In this document: piece by piece, positions 8,738-16,713 of the stretch
How positions within the stretch are numbered: position 1 is the stretch's first letter
How the letters are laid out: every line of letters begins with the position of its first letter
Source: Streptomyces sp.
Lineage (GTDB): Bacteria > Actinomycetota > Actinomycetes > Streptomycetales > Streptomycetaceae
Direction of reading: 5' to 3'
NCBI RefSeq assembly: GCF_031181555.1
Contig: NZ_JAPSKQ010000036.1
Coordinates: 1 to 45,477 of the forward strand
Length of the DNA stretch: 45,477 nt
Notes under the pieces: generated by a model
What the model was told of the DNA's origin: nothing
Databases searched by the model: none
Seen by the model: only the letters and a program-made list of their open reading frames with translations
Program-made: the position numbers and the translations under genes

Positions 8738-9361
8738 ATGGTTACTTCGAGCTGGGCGGCCGCCCACGCTCAGACGGCCGCCTCCCGTCGGCGCGGTGCC
8801 GTGCTGGAACGCGCGATCCTCAATGCCGCCCTGGAGCAGCTCAGCACGGTCGGCTGGAGCGGCCTGACGATGGAGGGTGTCGCCGCCGGCGCCCAGACCG
8901 GAAAGGCCGCCGTCTACCGCCGCTGGCCGTCCAAGGAGGACCTGGTCGTGGACGCCCTGCGGGCCGGCCTGCCGCGTTTCGACGCGGCACCCGACCTGGG
9001 GAGCGTGCGCGAGGACCTGCTGGCGCTGTGCCGCCGGGCGCGCGACGCGATGTTCTCCCGGCCGGGAGTCGCCTTGCGTTCAGTGATTCACGAGTGCGAC
9101 ACCGTGCAGGCCGAGCGCTTCCACGCGGTGATCGTCGAGGGGGTCGTGGAACCGACCATCCAGATGCTGCGCGAGGTGATCGAGCGCGGAATCGAGCGGG
9201 GGGAGGTGCGTCCCGACGCCGCGAACGCATATGTCTTCGACGTCATCCCCGCGATGATGATGTACCGCTCCAAGATGTGCGGAAGTGAATGGACGGATGC
9301 CGACCTGGAGGAAATGATCGACCGGTTGATGGTTCCGCTGCTGCGGCCGAGCGGCTCCTGA
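8738..9361 (+). CDS. TetR/AcrR family transcriptional regulator
   Basis: 207 residues. The N-terminal helix-turn-helix (about residues 20-65) reads ILNAALEQLSTVGWSGLTME, then GKAAVYRRWPSKEDLV, a textbook TetR DNA-binding domain. The C-terminal ~130 residues match the TetR_C domain found with efflux pumps and would bind the inducer. The ATG at 8738 is chosen because GGAGAGA precedes it by 5 nt; the frame is open further upstream but lacks a ribosome site. It is divergent from the DHA2 exporter with two 22-bp operators between them, the classic arrangement for local repression of a pump. Confidence 0.93.
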   Translation: MVTSSWAAAHAQTAASRRRGAVLERAILNAALEQLSTVGWSGLTMEGVAAGAQTGKAAVYRRWPSKEDLVVDALRAGLPRFDAAPDLGSVREDLLALCRRARDAMFSRPGVALRSVIHECDTVQAERFHAVIVEGVVEPTIQMLREVIERGIERGEVRPDAANAYVFDVIPAMMMYRSKMCGSEWTDADLEEMIDRLMVPLLRPSGS

Positions 9362-9427
9362 CCGGATCCCGCCGAGACGATGACGCCGCTCGGGGAACCG
9401 GGGTGTCGCGGGCCGTTCCGGGCGGCG

Positions 9428-9433
9428 TACGCT
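9428..9433 (+). promoter_or_regulatory. -10 element TACGCT upstream of rnhB
   Basis: TACGCT ends 9 nt before the ATG at 9443, so the transcript would have little or no leader. AAGGGC in the gap is a weak alternative ribosome site. Confidence 0.5.
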
Positions 9434-9442
9434 AAGGGCGCC

Positions 9443-10144
9443 ATGCCGTACGAACCACCTACTCACACCGTCGAGCGCTCTCTCCGCGCCACGACCGGGG
9501 CGAAGATCGTTGCAGGTGTCGACGAGGTGGGGCGCGGCGCGTGGGCCGGCCCCGTCACCGTCTGCGCGGCGATCACCGGACTGCGCCGGCCCCCCGAGGG
9601 GCTCACCGACTCCAAGCTCCTCACCGTCAAGCGGCGCGCAGAGCTCGCCGAGACGCTGCGGAGTTGGGTGACGTCGTACGCGCTCGGGCACGCGTCTCCG
9701 GGGGAGATCGACGACCTGGGGATGACGGCCGCGCTGCGGCTGGCGGCGGTGCGGGCGCTGGAAGCGCTGCCGGTCCGGCCCGACGCGGTGATACTCGACG
9801 GCAAGCACGACTACCTCGGCACGCCCTGGAAGGTCCGTACGGTGATCAAGGGCGACCAGTCGTGCGTGGCGGTCGCGGCGGCCTCGGTGATCGCCAAGGT
9901 CCAGCGCGACAAAATGATGGCCGAACTGGGCGTCGACCATGCAGACTTCGGTTTCGCGGACAATGCCGGGTATCCGTCGCCCGTGCACAAGGCAGCCCTG
10001 GAGGTCCGGGGACCCACCCCGCACCACCGGTTGTCGTGGGCGTATCTTGATGCGCTGCCCCAGTGGCGGCACCTCAAGAAGGTCCGCAGCTGGGCGAACG
10101 GAAGTGTTCCGGGAATCGAGGGTCAGCTCGGCTTCGATTTCTGA
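9443..10144 (+). CDS. rnhB: Ribonuclease HII
   Basis: A 233-residue endonuclease that cuts RNA in RNA-DNA hybrids and nicks at misincorporated ribonucleotides. The catalytic carboxylates are visible: D27 and E28 in GVDEVGRG, D119 in ILDGKHDY, and the aspartate of KVQRD near 156. LTDSKLL, following the DEVGRG block, is the conserved substrate-contact motif. Length is normal. It starts from the ATG at 9443 just after a TACGCT hexamer. It is followed by an unrelated Pro-rich hypothetical 68 bp downstream. Confidence 0.97.
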   Translation: MPYEPPTHTVERSLRATTGAKIVAGVDEVGRGAWAGPVTVCAAITGLRRPPEGLTDSKLLTVKRRAELAETLRSWVTSYALGHASPGEIDDLGMTAALRLAAVRALEALPVRPDAVILDGKHDYLGTPWKVRTVIKGDQSCVAVAAASVIAKVQRDKMMAELGVDHADFGFADNAGYPSPVHKAALEVRGPTPHHRLSWAYLDALPQWRHLKKVRSWANGSVPGIEGQLGFDF

Positions 10145-10212
10145 CGGTTCCGCTCGCACTCATGCGCCACCCGGCGGCGCGAGCCGTACCAACGTTTGAT
10201 AAAAATCAGCTC

Positions 10213-10842
10213 ATGCCTCTCATTCCCGAGGAGCCTCAGATTCACGAGAGTGCCCAGGGTCCCCGCGCCACTCCGGCCAGCGGCCGTACCGCGCCGACCC
10301 CCCGCCCCGTACCCGGTCCCCGCCCCGCGGCTCCGTCGCGTCCCGGCCGCCCCGGCCCGCCGCGGCCCGCTCCGCCGGTGCAACGTACGCCGCGTGACGC
10401 GGCCGCTCCGGCCAAGCCCGGCCCCTCGGGTCCGGCCGCGCCCGCCGGGGGCACCCCGCAGATCCAGCTGATCCCGGCCTCGGTCCAAGGGGCGCTCGAC
10501 GCCGCCGAGGAGGCCGTGGACCTGCTGCTGGACTCGGGCCGTGCCCCCGGCGACGTGCTGGTGATCACCACCGGCGAGCCGCACCCGTGGGCCACCCACG
10601 AACTGTCCTTCGGCGAGGCCTCCTACTGGGCCCAGCACGATGCCGGTGACGACGTCTTCTACACGGACGCCGGCGTCGCGGGGCGTGCCGGTGCGCGGCC
10701 CGTCGTGGTGGTCGCCGTCAACGGTGGCTCCGAGTCCGTGGCCGCCTCCGCCCTGTCGGTGGCCCACGCCAAGGCCGGCGCCCTGCTGATCGTCTGCGGC
10801 GATCCGCAGCGGATCAACTCGGTCCTGGGCGCGGGCGTCTGA
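10213..10842 (+). CDS. Hypothetical protein with Pro/Ala-rich N-terminus
   Basis: 209 residues in two parts. Residues 1-80 are a disordered Pro/Ala/Arg tail. Residues ~85-209 are a compact alpha/beta domain with GDVLVITTGEPHPWATHELSFGE and a hydrophobic PVVVVAVNGG strand, ending in LLIVCGDPQ. The second part resembles an accessory module that I associate with C-terminal regions of some actinobacterial superfamily I helicases, but it has no Walker motifs. It probably cannot hydrolyse ATP and function is unknown. The ATG at 10213 lacks a Shine-Dalgarno sequence; an AT-rich stretch (TTTGATAAAAAT) ends 7 nt upstream. It lies between rnhB and recQ, so a DNA-metabolism role is conceivable. Confidence 0.8.
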   Translation: MPLIPEEPQIHESAQGPRATPASGRTAPTPRPVPGPRPAAPSRPGRPGPPRPAPPVQRTPRDAAAPAKPGPSGPAAPAGGTPQIQLIPASVQGALDAAEEAVDLLLDSGRAPGDVLVITTGEPHPWATHELSFGEASYWAQHDAGDDVFYTDAGVAGRAGARPVVVVAVNGGSESVAASALSVAHAKAGALLIVCGDPQRINSVLGAGV

Positions 10843-10852
10843 ACCGGCACCA

Positions 10853-10872
10853 CGGCGTCGGGACGGACGCCG
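10853..10872. terminator. Short hairpin after the Pro-rich hypothetical gene
   Basis: CGGCGTC (10853-10859) pairs with GACGCCG (10866-10872) across a 6-nt loop. It lies 10 bp after the stop. It is a modest stem, so this is a tentative call. Confidence 0.4.
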
Positions 10873-11074
10873 AGGGGTGACGCGAGCGCCCCGGTCGCGG
10901 CGTCCGCACGCCCGGGGGCTCGGCGTATCCGCAGGACCGGCTGGGCCGGTGGGCGCACAGCCGTGCTGTTCCGTGCCGGGCCGAGCCCGGCGTCGTGCGG
11001 GCGTGCTGTGCCGTTCCGCCACTCGCCCCGTCCCGGGGAGCGGGCCGGAGAGGCCGGGCGGTCCGTGCGCGGCG

Positions 11075-11689
11075 TCAGCGTGCCGCCGCGCGGCGCAGGA
11101 CCTCCGAGGGGGCGCCGCCGGTGCGCGGTATTCGGGGCGGCGCCTCGGACGTGGCGAACGGCTCCGGTGCCGAGCCGGCGCTGGGGTGGCGCCCGCCGCG
11201 GCCTTCACCGAGCACCTGCCAGCCGTCACGGGTCAGCGTGATGTACGCCCCGCAACGCAGCCCGTGCAGTGTGCAGGCGTCTCGCAGCCCCCACATCCAC
11301 GCGCCGTCCTCCTCGGTCCAACGCGCGTCACCGTCGCGGCAGTAGAGCAGCACGGCGGTGCGTACCGGGGTGCGGCGCCGGAGGTCGTGCGGGATGACCC
11401 GGCGCAACTGGGCCAGCAGCACGTTGCGGAACATCCAGCCGTCCGCGGGGGCGGGGCGGCGGGTGAACGAGGCGCTCGCCCGCAGCCGCTCGTCCGGGTC
11501 GAGCACGGCGACCACCGCGGTCGCCGGCCCGGGGCGGTGCCGGACATGCAGTCCGCTGACGACCTCGCGAGGGTTGCGCAGCAGCGGAATTCCCGCGGCG
11601 GCCCACTCCGCAGGTTCGAGCACACGGGTGGCGGAAGCGGCGGACGTCGACAGCGATGCCGCCGAGGACGGAGCGAATCCGAAGGTCAC
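11075..11689 (-). CDS. Conserved hypothetical protein
   Basis: 204 residues, no recognised enzyme motifs, no signal peptide. The core WMFRNVLLAQLRRVIPHDLR, a hydrophobic TAVLLYCRDGD strand, GAWMWGLRDACTLHGLRCGAY and a final ITLTRDGWQVL give an alpha/beta pattern. I recognise it as conserved in Streptomyces but without an assigned function. The GTG at 11689 is preferred because GGGAGG lies 4-8 nt upstream and the protein-like sequence begins there; the frame stays open to 11800. The Arg/Pro-rich C-terminal tail is probably disordered. It is divergent from recQ across a 356-bp spacer. Confidence 0.75.
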   Translation of the reverse strand: MTFGFAPSSAASLSTSAASATRVLEPAEWAAAGIPLLRNPREVVSGLHVRHRPGPATAVVAVLDPDERLRASASFTRRPAPADGWMFRNVLLAQLRRVIPHDLRRRTPVRTAVLLYCRDGDARWTEEDGAWMWGLRDACTLHGLRCGAYITLTRDGWQVLGEGRGGRHPSAGSAPEPFATSEAPPRIPRTGGAPSEVLRRAAAR

Positions 11690-12016
11690 GGTCCTCCCTT
11701 CGGCTACGCCCACACTGCGGGCGGGGTCGGATTCGGGGGAGCGCGCACGCAACAGAGCCCTACCTGATCGGCGGACGAGCCGTGCGGGTGCGGACTTCAA
11801 TTCTTCCTGTCGAACTTGGATGCGGCAACGAGCAATCGGAGCAGCCGACCGTTATCGGGTGAAGTACGGCTTATATCCCCACACGCTGCCCCTCCGGGGC
11901 GCGCATGCGGCGTTCGACCACGACACGTTCGTACGTCATGGGAGGGCGGTTTTCCAGAGGGGTGCGCTCTCGAGGAGCGTTCGTGAGCGGATCGTCACAC
12001 GGGGTGAGGTGGCCGA

Positions 12017-12039
12017 TTGTCAGTGCCGTCGGGTTGCAT
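12017..12039 (+). promoter_or_regulatory. RecA-NDp/PafBC-type DNA-damage promoter of recQ
   Basis: TTGTCAGTGCC (12017-12027), then six bases, then TTGCAT (12034-12039). This matches the layout of the actinobacterial RecA-independent damage promoter TTGTCAGTGGC-N6-TANNNT with two deviations. The hexamer ends 6 nt before the recQ ATG, so the mRNA would be leaderless. Confidence 0.6.
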
Positions 12040-12045
12040 GGGGGC

Positions 12046-14205
12046 ATGGACGACCTGGAGCTCCGCACCGAAGCCGATGCCATCCTCGCCGAGCTCGTCG
12101 GAGCCCCGGAGGGCTCGGCGCGGTTGCGGGAGGACCAGTGGCAGGCGGTGGCGGCCCTGGTGCGGGAGCGCCGGCGGGCACTGGTGGTGCAGCGCACCGG
12201 CTGGGGCAAGTCGGCGGTGTACTTCGTGGCCACCGCCCTGCTGCGCCGGCGCGGCTCCGGCCCGACGGTGATCGTCTCGCCCCTGCTGGCGCTGATGCGC
12301 AACCAGGTCGAGGCGGCGGCGCGGGCCGGCATCCGGGCGCGCACCATCAACTCGGCCAACCCGGAGGAGTGGGACGCCATCCACGAGGAGGTCGAGCGCG
12401 GCGGGACCGACGTTCTCCTCATCAGTCCGGAACGCCTCAACTCCGTGGATTTCCGCGAGCAGATGCTGCCCAAGCTCGCGGCCACGACCGGCCTGCTGGT
12501 GGTCGACGAGGCGCACTGCATCTCCGACTGGGGGCACGACTTCCGGCCCGACTACCGTCGGCTGCGGGCGATGCTCGCCGAACTCGCCCCCGGCGTGCCG
12601 GTGCTCGCGACGACGGCGACCGCCAACGCGCGGGTCACCGCGGACGTGGCCGAGCAGTTGGGTACCGGCGCGGGCGAGGCCCTGGTGCTGCGGGGCCCGC
12701 TCGAGAGGGAGAGCCTCCGGCTCGGAGTCGTCCGGTTGCCGGACGCCGCGCACCGCCTGGCCTGGCTCGCCGAGCACCTGGACGAGCTGCCGGGGTCCGG
12801 GATCATCTACGCCCTGACGGTGGCCGCGGCCGAGGAGGCCACCGCCTTCCTGAGGCAGCGCGGTTTCCGGGTGGCCTCCTACACGGGTCGTACGGAGAAC
12901 GCCGACCGGCTGCAGGCCGAGGTCGACCTGCTGGAGAACCGGGTCAAGGCGCTGGTGGCGACATCGGCGCTGGGCATGGGCTTCGACAAGCCGGATCTGG
13001 GCTTCGTGGTCCATCTGGGCTCGCCGTCCTCGCCGATCGCCTACTACCAGCAGGTGGGGCGTGCGGGCCGCGGTGTGGCCCACGCCGATGTGCTGCTGCT
13101 GCCGGGCAAGGAGGACGAGGCCATCTGGCGCTACTTCGCGGACACCGCCTTCCCGCCCGAGGCGCAGGTCCGCCAGACCCTCTCGGCCCTCGCCGATGCG
13201 GGACGGCCCCTGTCCGTACCGGCACTGGAGGCGGCGGTGGACCTTCGGCGCACCCGTCTGGAGACGATGCTGAAGGTGCTCGATGTCGACGGCGCGGTCA
13301 AGCGGGTGAAGGGCGGCTGGACGGCCACGGGAGCCGACTGGGTGTACGACGCCGAGCGCTACGCCAGGGTGGCGCGGCAGCGCGCCGCCGAGCAGCAGGC
13401 CATGCGCGATTACGTGAGCACGACCCGGTGCCGGATGGAGTTCCTGCGCCGGCAGCTGGACGACGAGGGAGCGGCCCCGTGCGGCCGTTGCGACAACTGC
13501 GCGGGCGCCTGGGCCGACCCCTCGGTTTCGGCGGAGGCGCTGACGGGAGCGGTGAAGGAGCTGGACCGCCCGGGGGTGGCGGTCGAGCCGCGCCGGATGT
13601 GGCCGACGGGGATGCCCGCACTGGGCATCGACCTCAAGGGCCGTATCCCGGCCAGGGAGCAGTGCTCCACCGGGCGCGCCCTGGGACGGCTCTCGGACAT
13701 CGGCTGGGGCAACCGGCTGCGCCCGCTGCTGGCCGAGGGCGCGCCGGACGGACCGGTCCCCGACGATGTCCTGCGGGCCGCGGTGACGGTCCTCGCCGAC
13801 TGGGCGCGCTCTCCGGGGGGCTGGGCGACGAACGACCCGGACGCCCTCGCCCGGCCGGTGGGCGTCGTCGCCGTGCCGTCCCTGACCCGCCCCCTCCTGG
13901 TCGCGTCCCTGGCTCGGGGAGTGGCGGACATCGGGCGCCTGCCCTTCCTGGGCACCCTGGCGTACACGGGGCCGAGCGGCGCGCACGCGGCGCGGCGGAG
14001 CAACTCCGCCCAGCGCCTCCGGGCGTTGTCCGGAGCCTTCACCGTCCCCGGGGAACTGGCCGGAGCGCTGGCCGGCGCCTCCGGGCCCGTCCTGCTCGTG
14101 GACGACTGCACGGACTCCGGCTGGACCCTCGCGGTCGCCGCCCGCCTGCTGAGGCAGGCGGGGGCCGACCAGGTTCTGCCGCTGGTGCTGGCCACGGCGG
14201 GCTGA
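12046..14205 (+). CDS. recQ: RecQ-family ATP-dependent DNA helicase with C-terminal phosphoribosyltransferase-like domain
   Basis: A 719-residue 3'-5' helicase expected to unwind recombination intermediates. Helicase motif I is QRTGWGKS (residues 49-56), an unusual variant of TGGGKS. Motif II is DEAH (154-157) followed by CISDWGHDFRPDY, and motif VI is QQVGRAGR (335-342). Cys462, 479, 482 and 485 form the RecQ zinc site. There is no HRDC domain. Instead residues ~520-719 end in VLLVDDCTDSGWT (682-694), a PRPP-binding loop as in ComF-type phosphoribosyltransferases, preceded by an SNSAQRLRALSGAF block. Start chosen at the ATG directly after the damage-type promoter. The ABC ATPase remnant begins right after the stop codon. 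Confidence 0.92.
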   Translation: MDDLELRTEADAILAELVGAPEGSARLREDQWQAVAALVRERRRALVVQRTGWGKSAVYFVATALLRRRGSGPTVIVSPLLALMRNQVEAAARAGIRARTINSANPEEWDAIHEEVERGGTDVLLISPERLNSVDFREQMLPKLAATTGLLVVDEAHCISDWGHDFRPDYRRLRAMLAELAPGVPVLATTATANARVTADVAEQLGTGAGEALVLRGPLERESLRLGVVRLPDAAHRLAWLAEHLDELPGSGIIYALTVAAAEEATAFLRQRGFRVASYTGRTENADRLQAEVDLLENRVKALVATSALGMGFDKPDLGFVVHLGSPSSPIAYYQQVGRAGRGVAHADVLLLPGKEDEAIWRYFADTAFPPEAQVRQTLSALADAGRPLSVPALEAAVDLRRTRLETMLKVLDVDGAVKRVKGGWTATGADWVYDAERYARVARQRAAEQQAMRDYVSTTRCRMEFLRRQLDDEGAAPCGRCDNCAGAWADPSVSAEALTGAVKELDRPGVAVEPRRMWPTGMPALGIDLKGRIPAREQCSTGRALGRLSDIGWGNRLRPLLAEGAPDGPVPDDVLRAAVTVLADWARSPGGWATNDPDALARPVGVVAVPSLTRPLLVASLARGVADIGRLPFLGTLAYTGPSGAHAARRSNSAQRLRALSGAFTVPGELAGALAGASGPVLLVDDCTDSGWTLAVAARLLRQAGADQVLPLVLATAG

Positions 14206-14214
14206 CCGCCTTCC

Positions 14215-14650
14215 CCCTGTGCCGGGACAACCACTTCACCGCCCGGGACCTGGACTTCCTCGATCCGGGCGACCTGGCCGGCCGCCACCTCGACCGGCTC
14301 CCCGGCGGCCGGCGGCGGCGCACCCATGTCGCCATGGTGCCGGCCCAGGACACCCGCTACGCGCTGCTCGACGAGTCGCTGAACAACCTCGACATCAGGC
14401 ACGCGGTCCGGATGGCGGAGCAACTTCGCTCCGCCGCCGACGGGTTGAACAAGACCGTGGTCCCGGTGGTGCACGACATCGACATCGCGGCCGGATACTC
14501 CGGCCGTGCCAACGCGCTGCGGGACGGCGCGATCGTCGCCAACGGCTCCCCGGCCGAGCTGATGGACCCGACCTCCTCACCCGGATCTTCGACACCCCGG
14601 TCCAGGTGCACGAAGTCAACGGCCGCCCGCCGGCCGTCCACCACCGCTGA
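14215..14650 (+). pseudogene. Remnant of a siderophore ABC transporter ATP-binding protein (C-terminal half)
   Basis: Without its N-terminal half and Walker A, the sequence reads as the C-terminal part of a FepC-type iron-siderophore ATPase. The signature loop has decayed to LPGGRRRR (expected LSGGQRQR) and Walker B to ALLDES (expected VLLDEP). NNLDIRHAVRM, VVHDIDIAAGYS and GSPAELMDP are still clear. At about 14568-14570 one base is missing: the frame moves and DLLTRIFDTPVQVHEVNG continues in another frame to the TGA at 14648-14650. It starts within 10 bp of the recQ stop. No siderophore permease genes are adjacent, so this is a stray decayed copy. Confidence 0.85.
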
Positions 14651-14723
14651 CACGTGATGTGTCCCTGATCGGACTTATCCACAGGGTGAAGCGGAGTCTT
14701 GGATTCTGCGAGATCGTCTTCGC

Positions 14724-16460
14724 ATGACGAACCACAGCGAAACGGCTGGATCCTCCGAAAACGGTGACATCTCCGGGCGTGACGGGAGCAAGCGCACCGA
14801 CCTTCCGGAGTGCTACGAACCCGCGGGCCGCACCGAGCCCACCGGTCCCCGTGGGCGCGGCGACGAGGAAGGCCGCGTACCGCGCGCCGCGGACATCACC
14901 TGCACCGCGTACGACAACCACGGCGACGCGCAGCAGGTCACCCTGCGCACCCCGGCCGAACTCGCCGACGCGCTGCCCTACTTGCTCGGGTACCGCCCCG
15001 AGGACAGCATCGTGCTGGTCGCACTGCACGACAAGGACGGACGGGGCCGGTTCGGCGGCCGCGCCCGGCTCGGTATCCCCGCGAAACCGGACGACTGGCC
15101 CTCCGCCGCCCGGCAGCTGGCCCACGGCCTGGTGACGGGCGGCGAGCGCCGAGGCGCCCGGCCCGAGCAGATGGTCGTCTTCCTCTGCCACGAGCCGGCC
15201 GAGGGCGAATCCGGTCGGCAGGTCAAGGAGCGGCTCGGACCACTCGCCCACGCGCTGCGCCTGGAGTGCGGCGCCCTCGATGTCCCGGTGGTGGAGGCCC
15301 TGTGCCTCTCGGGCGGCCGCTTCTGGTCCTACTGCTGCGACAACGAGGGCTGCTGTCCGGCCGAGGGGACGCCGATGGGCCTGCCCGGCACCTCGGTCCT
15401 GGCCGCCGCTGCCGCCTACGCGGGGATCCAGGTCCGCGGCACTCTGCGCGAGCTGCGCGCCAGGCTCCTGCCGTGGGAGAACTCTGCCGCCCTCGAACAG
15501 GAGGCCGCCCTGGACGCCGCCGGCCTGGCGCTGGTCCCCAGGATCCTCGACGCGGCGGGGCGGCAGGAGGTCGCCGAGGAGACGTTGACGCTCGCCGAGC
15601 GGGTCATGGGCCGTCTCGCCGGCGTCCCGCCTGTCACCGGCGTGCTCCAGGCGGACCGGCGGGACGACGCCCTGCTCGGACACGACGAGGCCGCGGCCCT
15701 GATCCTCGGCCTGCAGGACCGCACGACGCGCGACCGTGCGGCCGAGTGGATGGAGGGTGACGCAGCAGGCGCCGCCCTCCGTCTGTGGCGGGCCCTGGCG
15801 CGCCGCTGTGTGGGAGCGTACGGCGAACACGCGGCCGCCCCCCTCACCCTCGCCGGCTGGGTCGCCTGGTCCACCGGCGACGAGCTGGAGGCCCGGGAGG
15901 CACTGGCCATGGCCCTGGGCGCCGACCCCGACTACCTCTTCGCCCGTCTCCTGCACCAGGCGTGCAACGAGGGCCTCGACCCGGAGTCGATCCGCCGCTG
16001 CCTGCGCGCGGGACGCGAGGAACGTGGGCAGGCGGCATCCGACGGACCGGCCACGGGCGCCACGGGCGCCACGGAGGACAGCGGGTGCGAATCCAGGGCT
16101 CCGGAGCCCGCGGGTTCCCCACCCGCCGCGTCCGAGCCCGCCGCGCCCGAACGTGCGGCTTCCGGTCCGGGGATGACCTCCTCACGCCGTCGACGCCGCA
16201 CGCGTGTCCCCGGCTCCGGCGACTGTCCCCCTCTCCGGGGACGGACGGAGAGGACCCGCCGGAGCACACGGGTTCCGCGTCCGCGCGCGTCGGCGGGGAG
16301 CACGCGCCCCGGAGCCGGGGACCGTACGCGTCCGGGCGGCGCGCGTCCGGGCACGGCGGAGCCGGACGCCGCACGCCGTCGCGCTGCTTCACCGGGAGGC
16401 GCACGGTCCGACGGGCGGGGCGGCGAAGGGGACGGAGGAAGGGGCCGGGAGAACCGGTGA
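14724..16460 (+). CDS. DUF4192 domain protein
   Basis: 578 residues. The DUF4192 domain runs from about residue 60 (TLRTPAELADALPYLLGYRPEDSIVLVAL) to about 430. It includes a cysteine-containing WSYCCDNEGCCP block and FARLLHQACNEG near the end. Function is unknown; the family is actinobacterial and cytoplasmic. The last ~140 residues are Arg/Pro/Gly-rich and low-complexity. Because all frames are open there, the true C-terminus could differ by a frameshift that I cannot detect. The ATG at 14724 has no ribosome site; GATCGT ends 6 nt upstream, another possible leaderless start. The downstream neighbour is the NrtR-type regulator, 253 bp away. Confidence 0.85.
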   Translation: MTNHSETAGSSENGDISGRDGSKRTDLPECYEPAGRTEPTGPRGRGDEEGRVPRAADITCTAYDNHGDAQQVTLRTPAELADALPYLLGYRPEDSIVLVALHDKDGRGRFGGRARLGIPAKPDDWPSAARQLAHGLVTGGERRGARPEQMVVFLCHEPAEGESGRQVKERLGPLAHALRLECGALDVPVVEALCLSGGRFWSYCCDNEGCCPAEGTPMGLPGTSVLAAAAAYAGIQVRGTLRELRARLLPWENSAALEQEAALDAAGLALVPRILDAAGRQEVAEETLTLAERVMGRLAGVPPVTGVLQADRRDDALLGHDEAAALILGLQDRTTRDRAAEWMEGDAAGAALRLWRALARRCVGAYGEHAAAPLTLAGWVAWSTGDELEAREALAMALGADPDYLFARLLHQACNEGLDPESIRRCLRAGREERGQAASDGPATGATGATEDSGCESRAPEPAGSPPAASEPAAPERAASGPGMTSSRRRRRTRVPGSGDCPPLRGRTERTRRSTRVPRPRASAGSTRPGAGDRTRPGGARPGTAEPDAARRRAASPGGARSDGRGGEGDGGRGRENR

Positions 16461-16680
16461 TCGAAAGGGGCGGGCCCAGGAGGGGCGCCGGAAAGCAGCC
16501 GGCTCGGTCTTGCCACGGACGAAGAAAATGCCGATGAGCCGCGGCCGGCGGTGTGGCCAGACGAGCCGCGGCCGGCAGTGTGACCAGGTGGGCGCGGTAC
16601 CGCCGGGCGGCCCGCAGCGCACGCCGAGGACCGTGCCGGACCGAAGCACATCAGCCGTCGATGCGGACGGTGAAGGGAGT

Positions 16681-16707
16681 GTTTATCGTCAGGCAGACGA
16701 CTATGAT
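16681..16707 (+). promoter_or_regulatory. -10 TATGAT embedded in an NrtR-like operator
   Basis: TATGAT (16702-16707) ends 6 nt before the ATG at 16714. It overlaps an imperfect inverted repeat with TCGTC and GACGA arms (16686-16700) that extends towards TTTA and CTATGAT. This resembles NrtR boxes and suggests autorepression. Confidence 0.55.
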
Positions 16708-16713
16708 CGCCGC

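Noticed and set aside
11358..14657. A 1099-codon plus-strand frame over recQ
   Set aside because: It is a shadow frame of recQ. Only its last ~430 bp encode something real, the ABC ATPase remnant.
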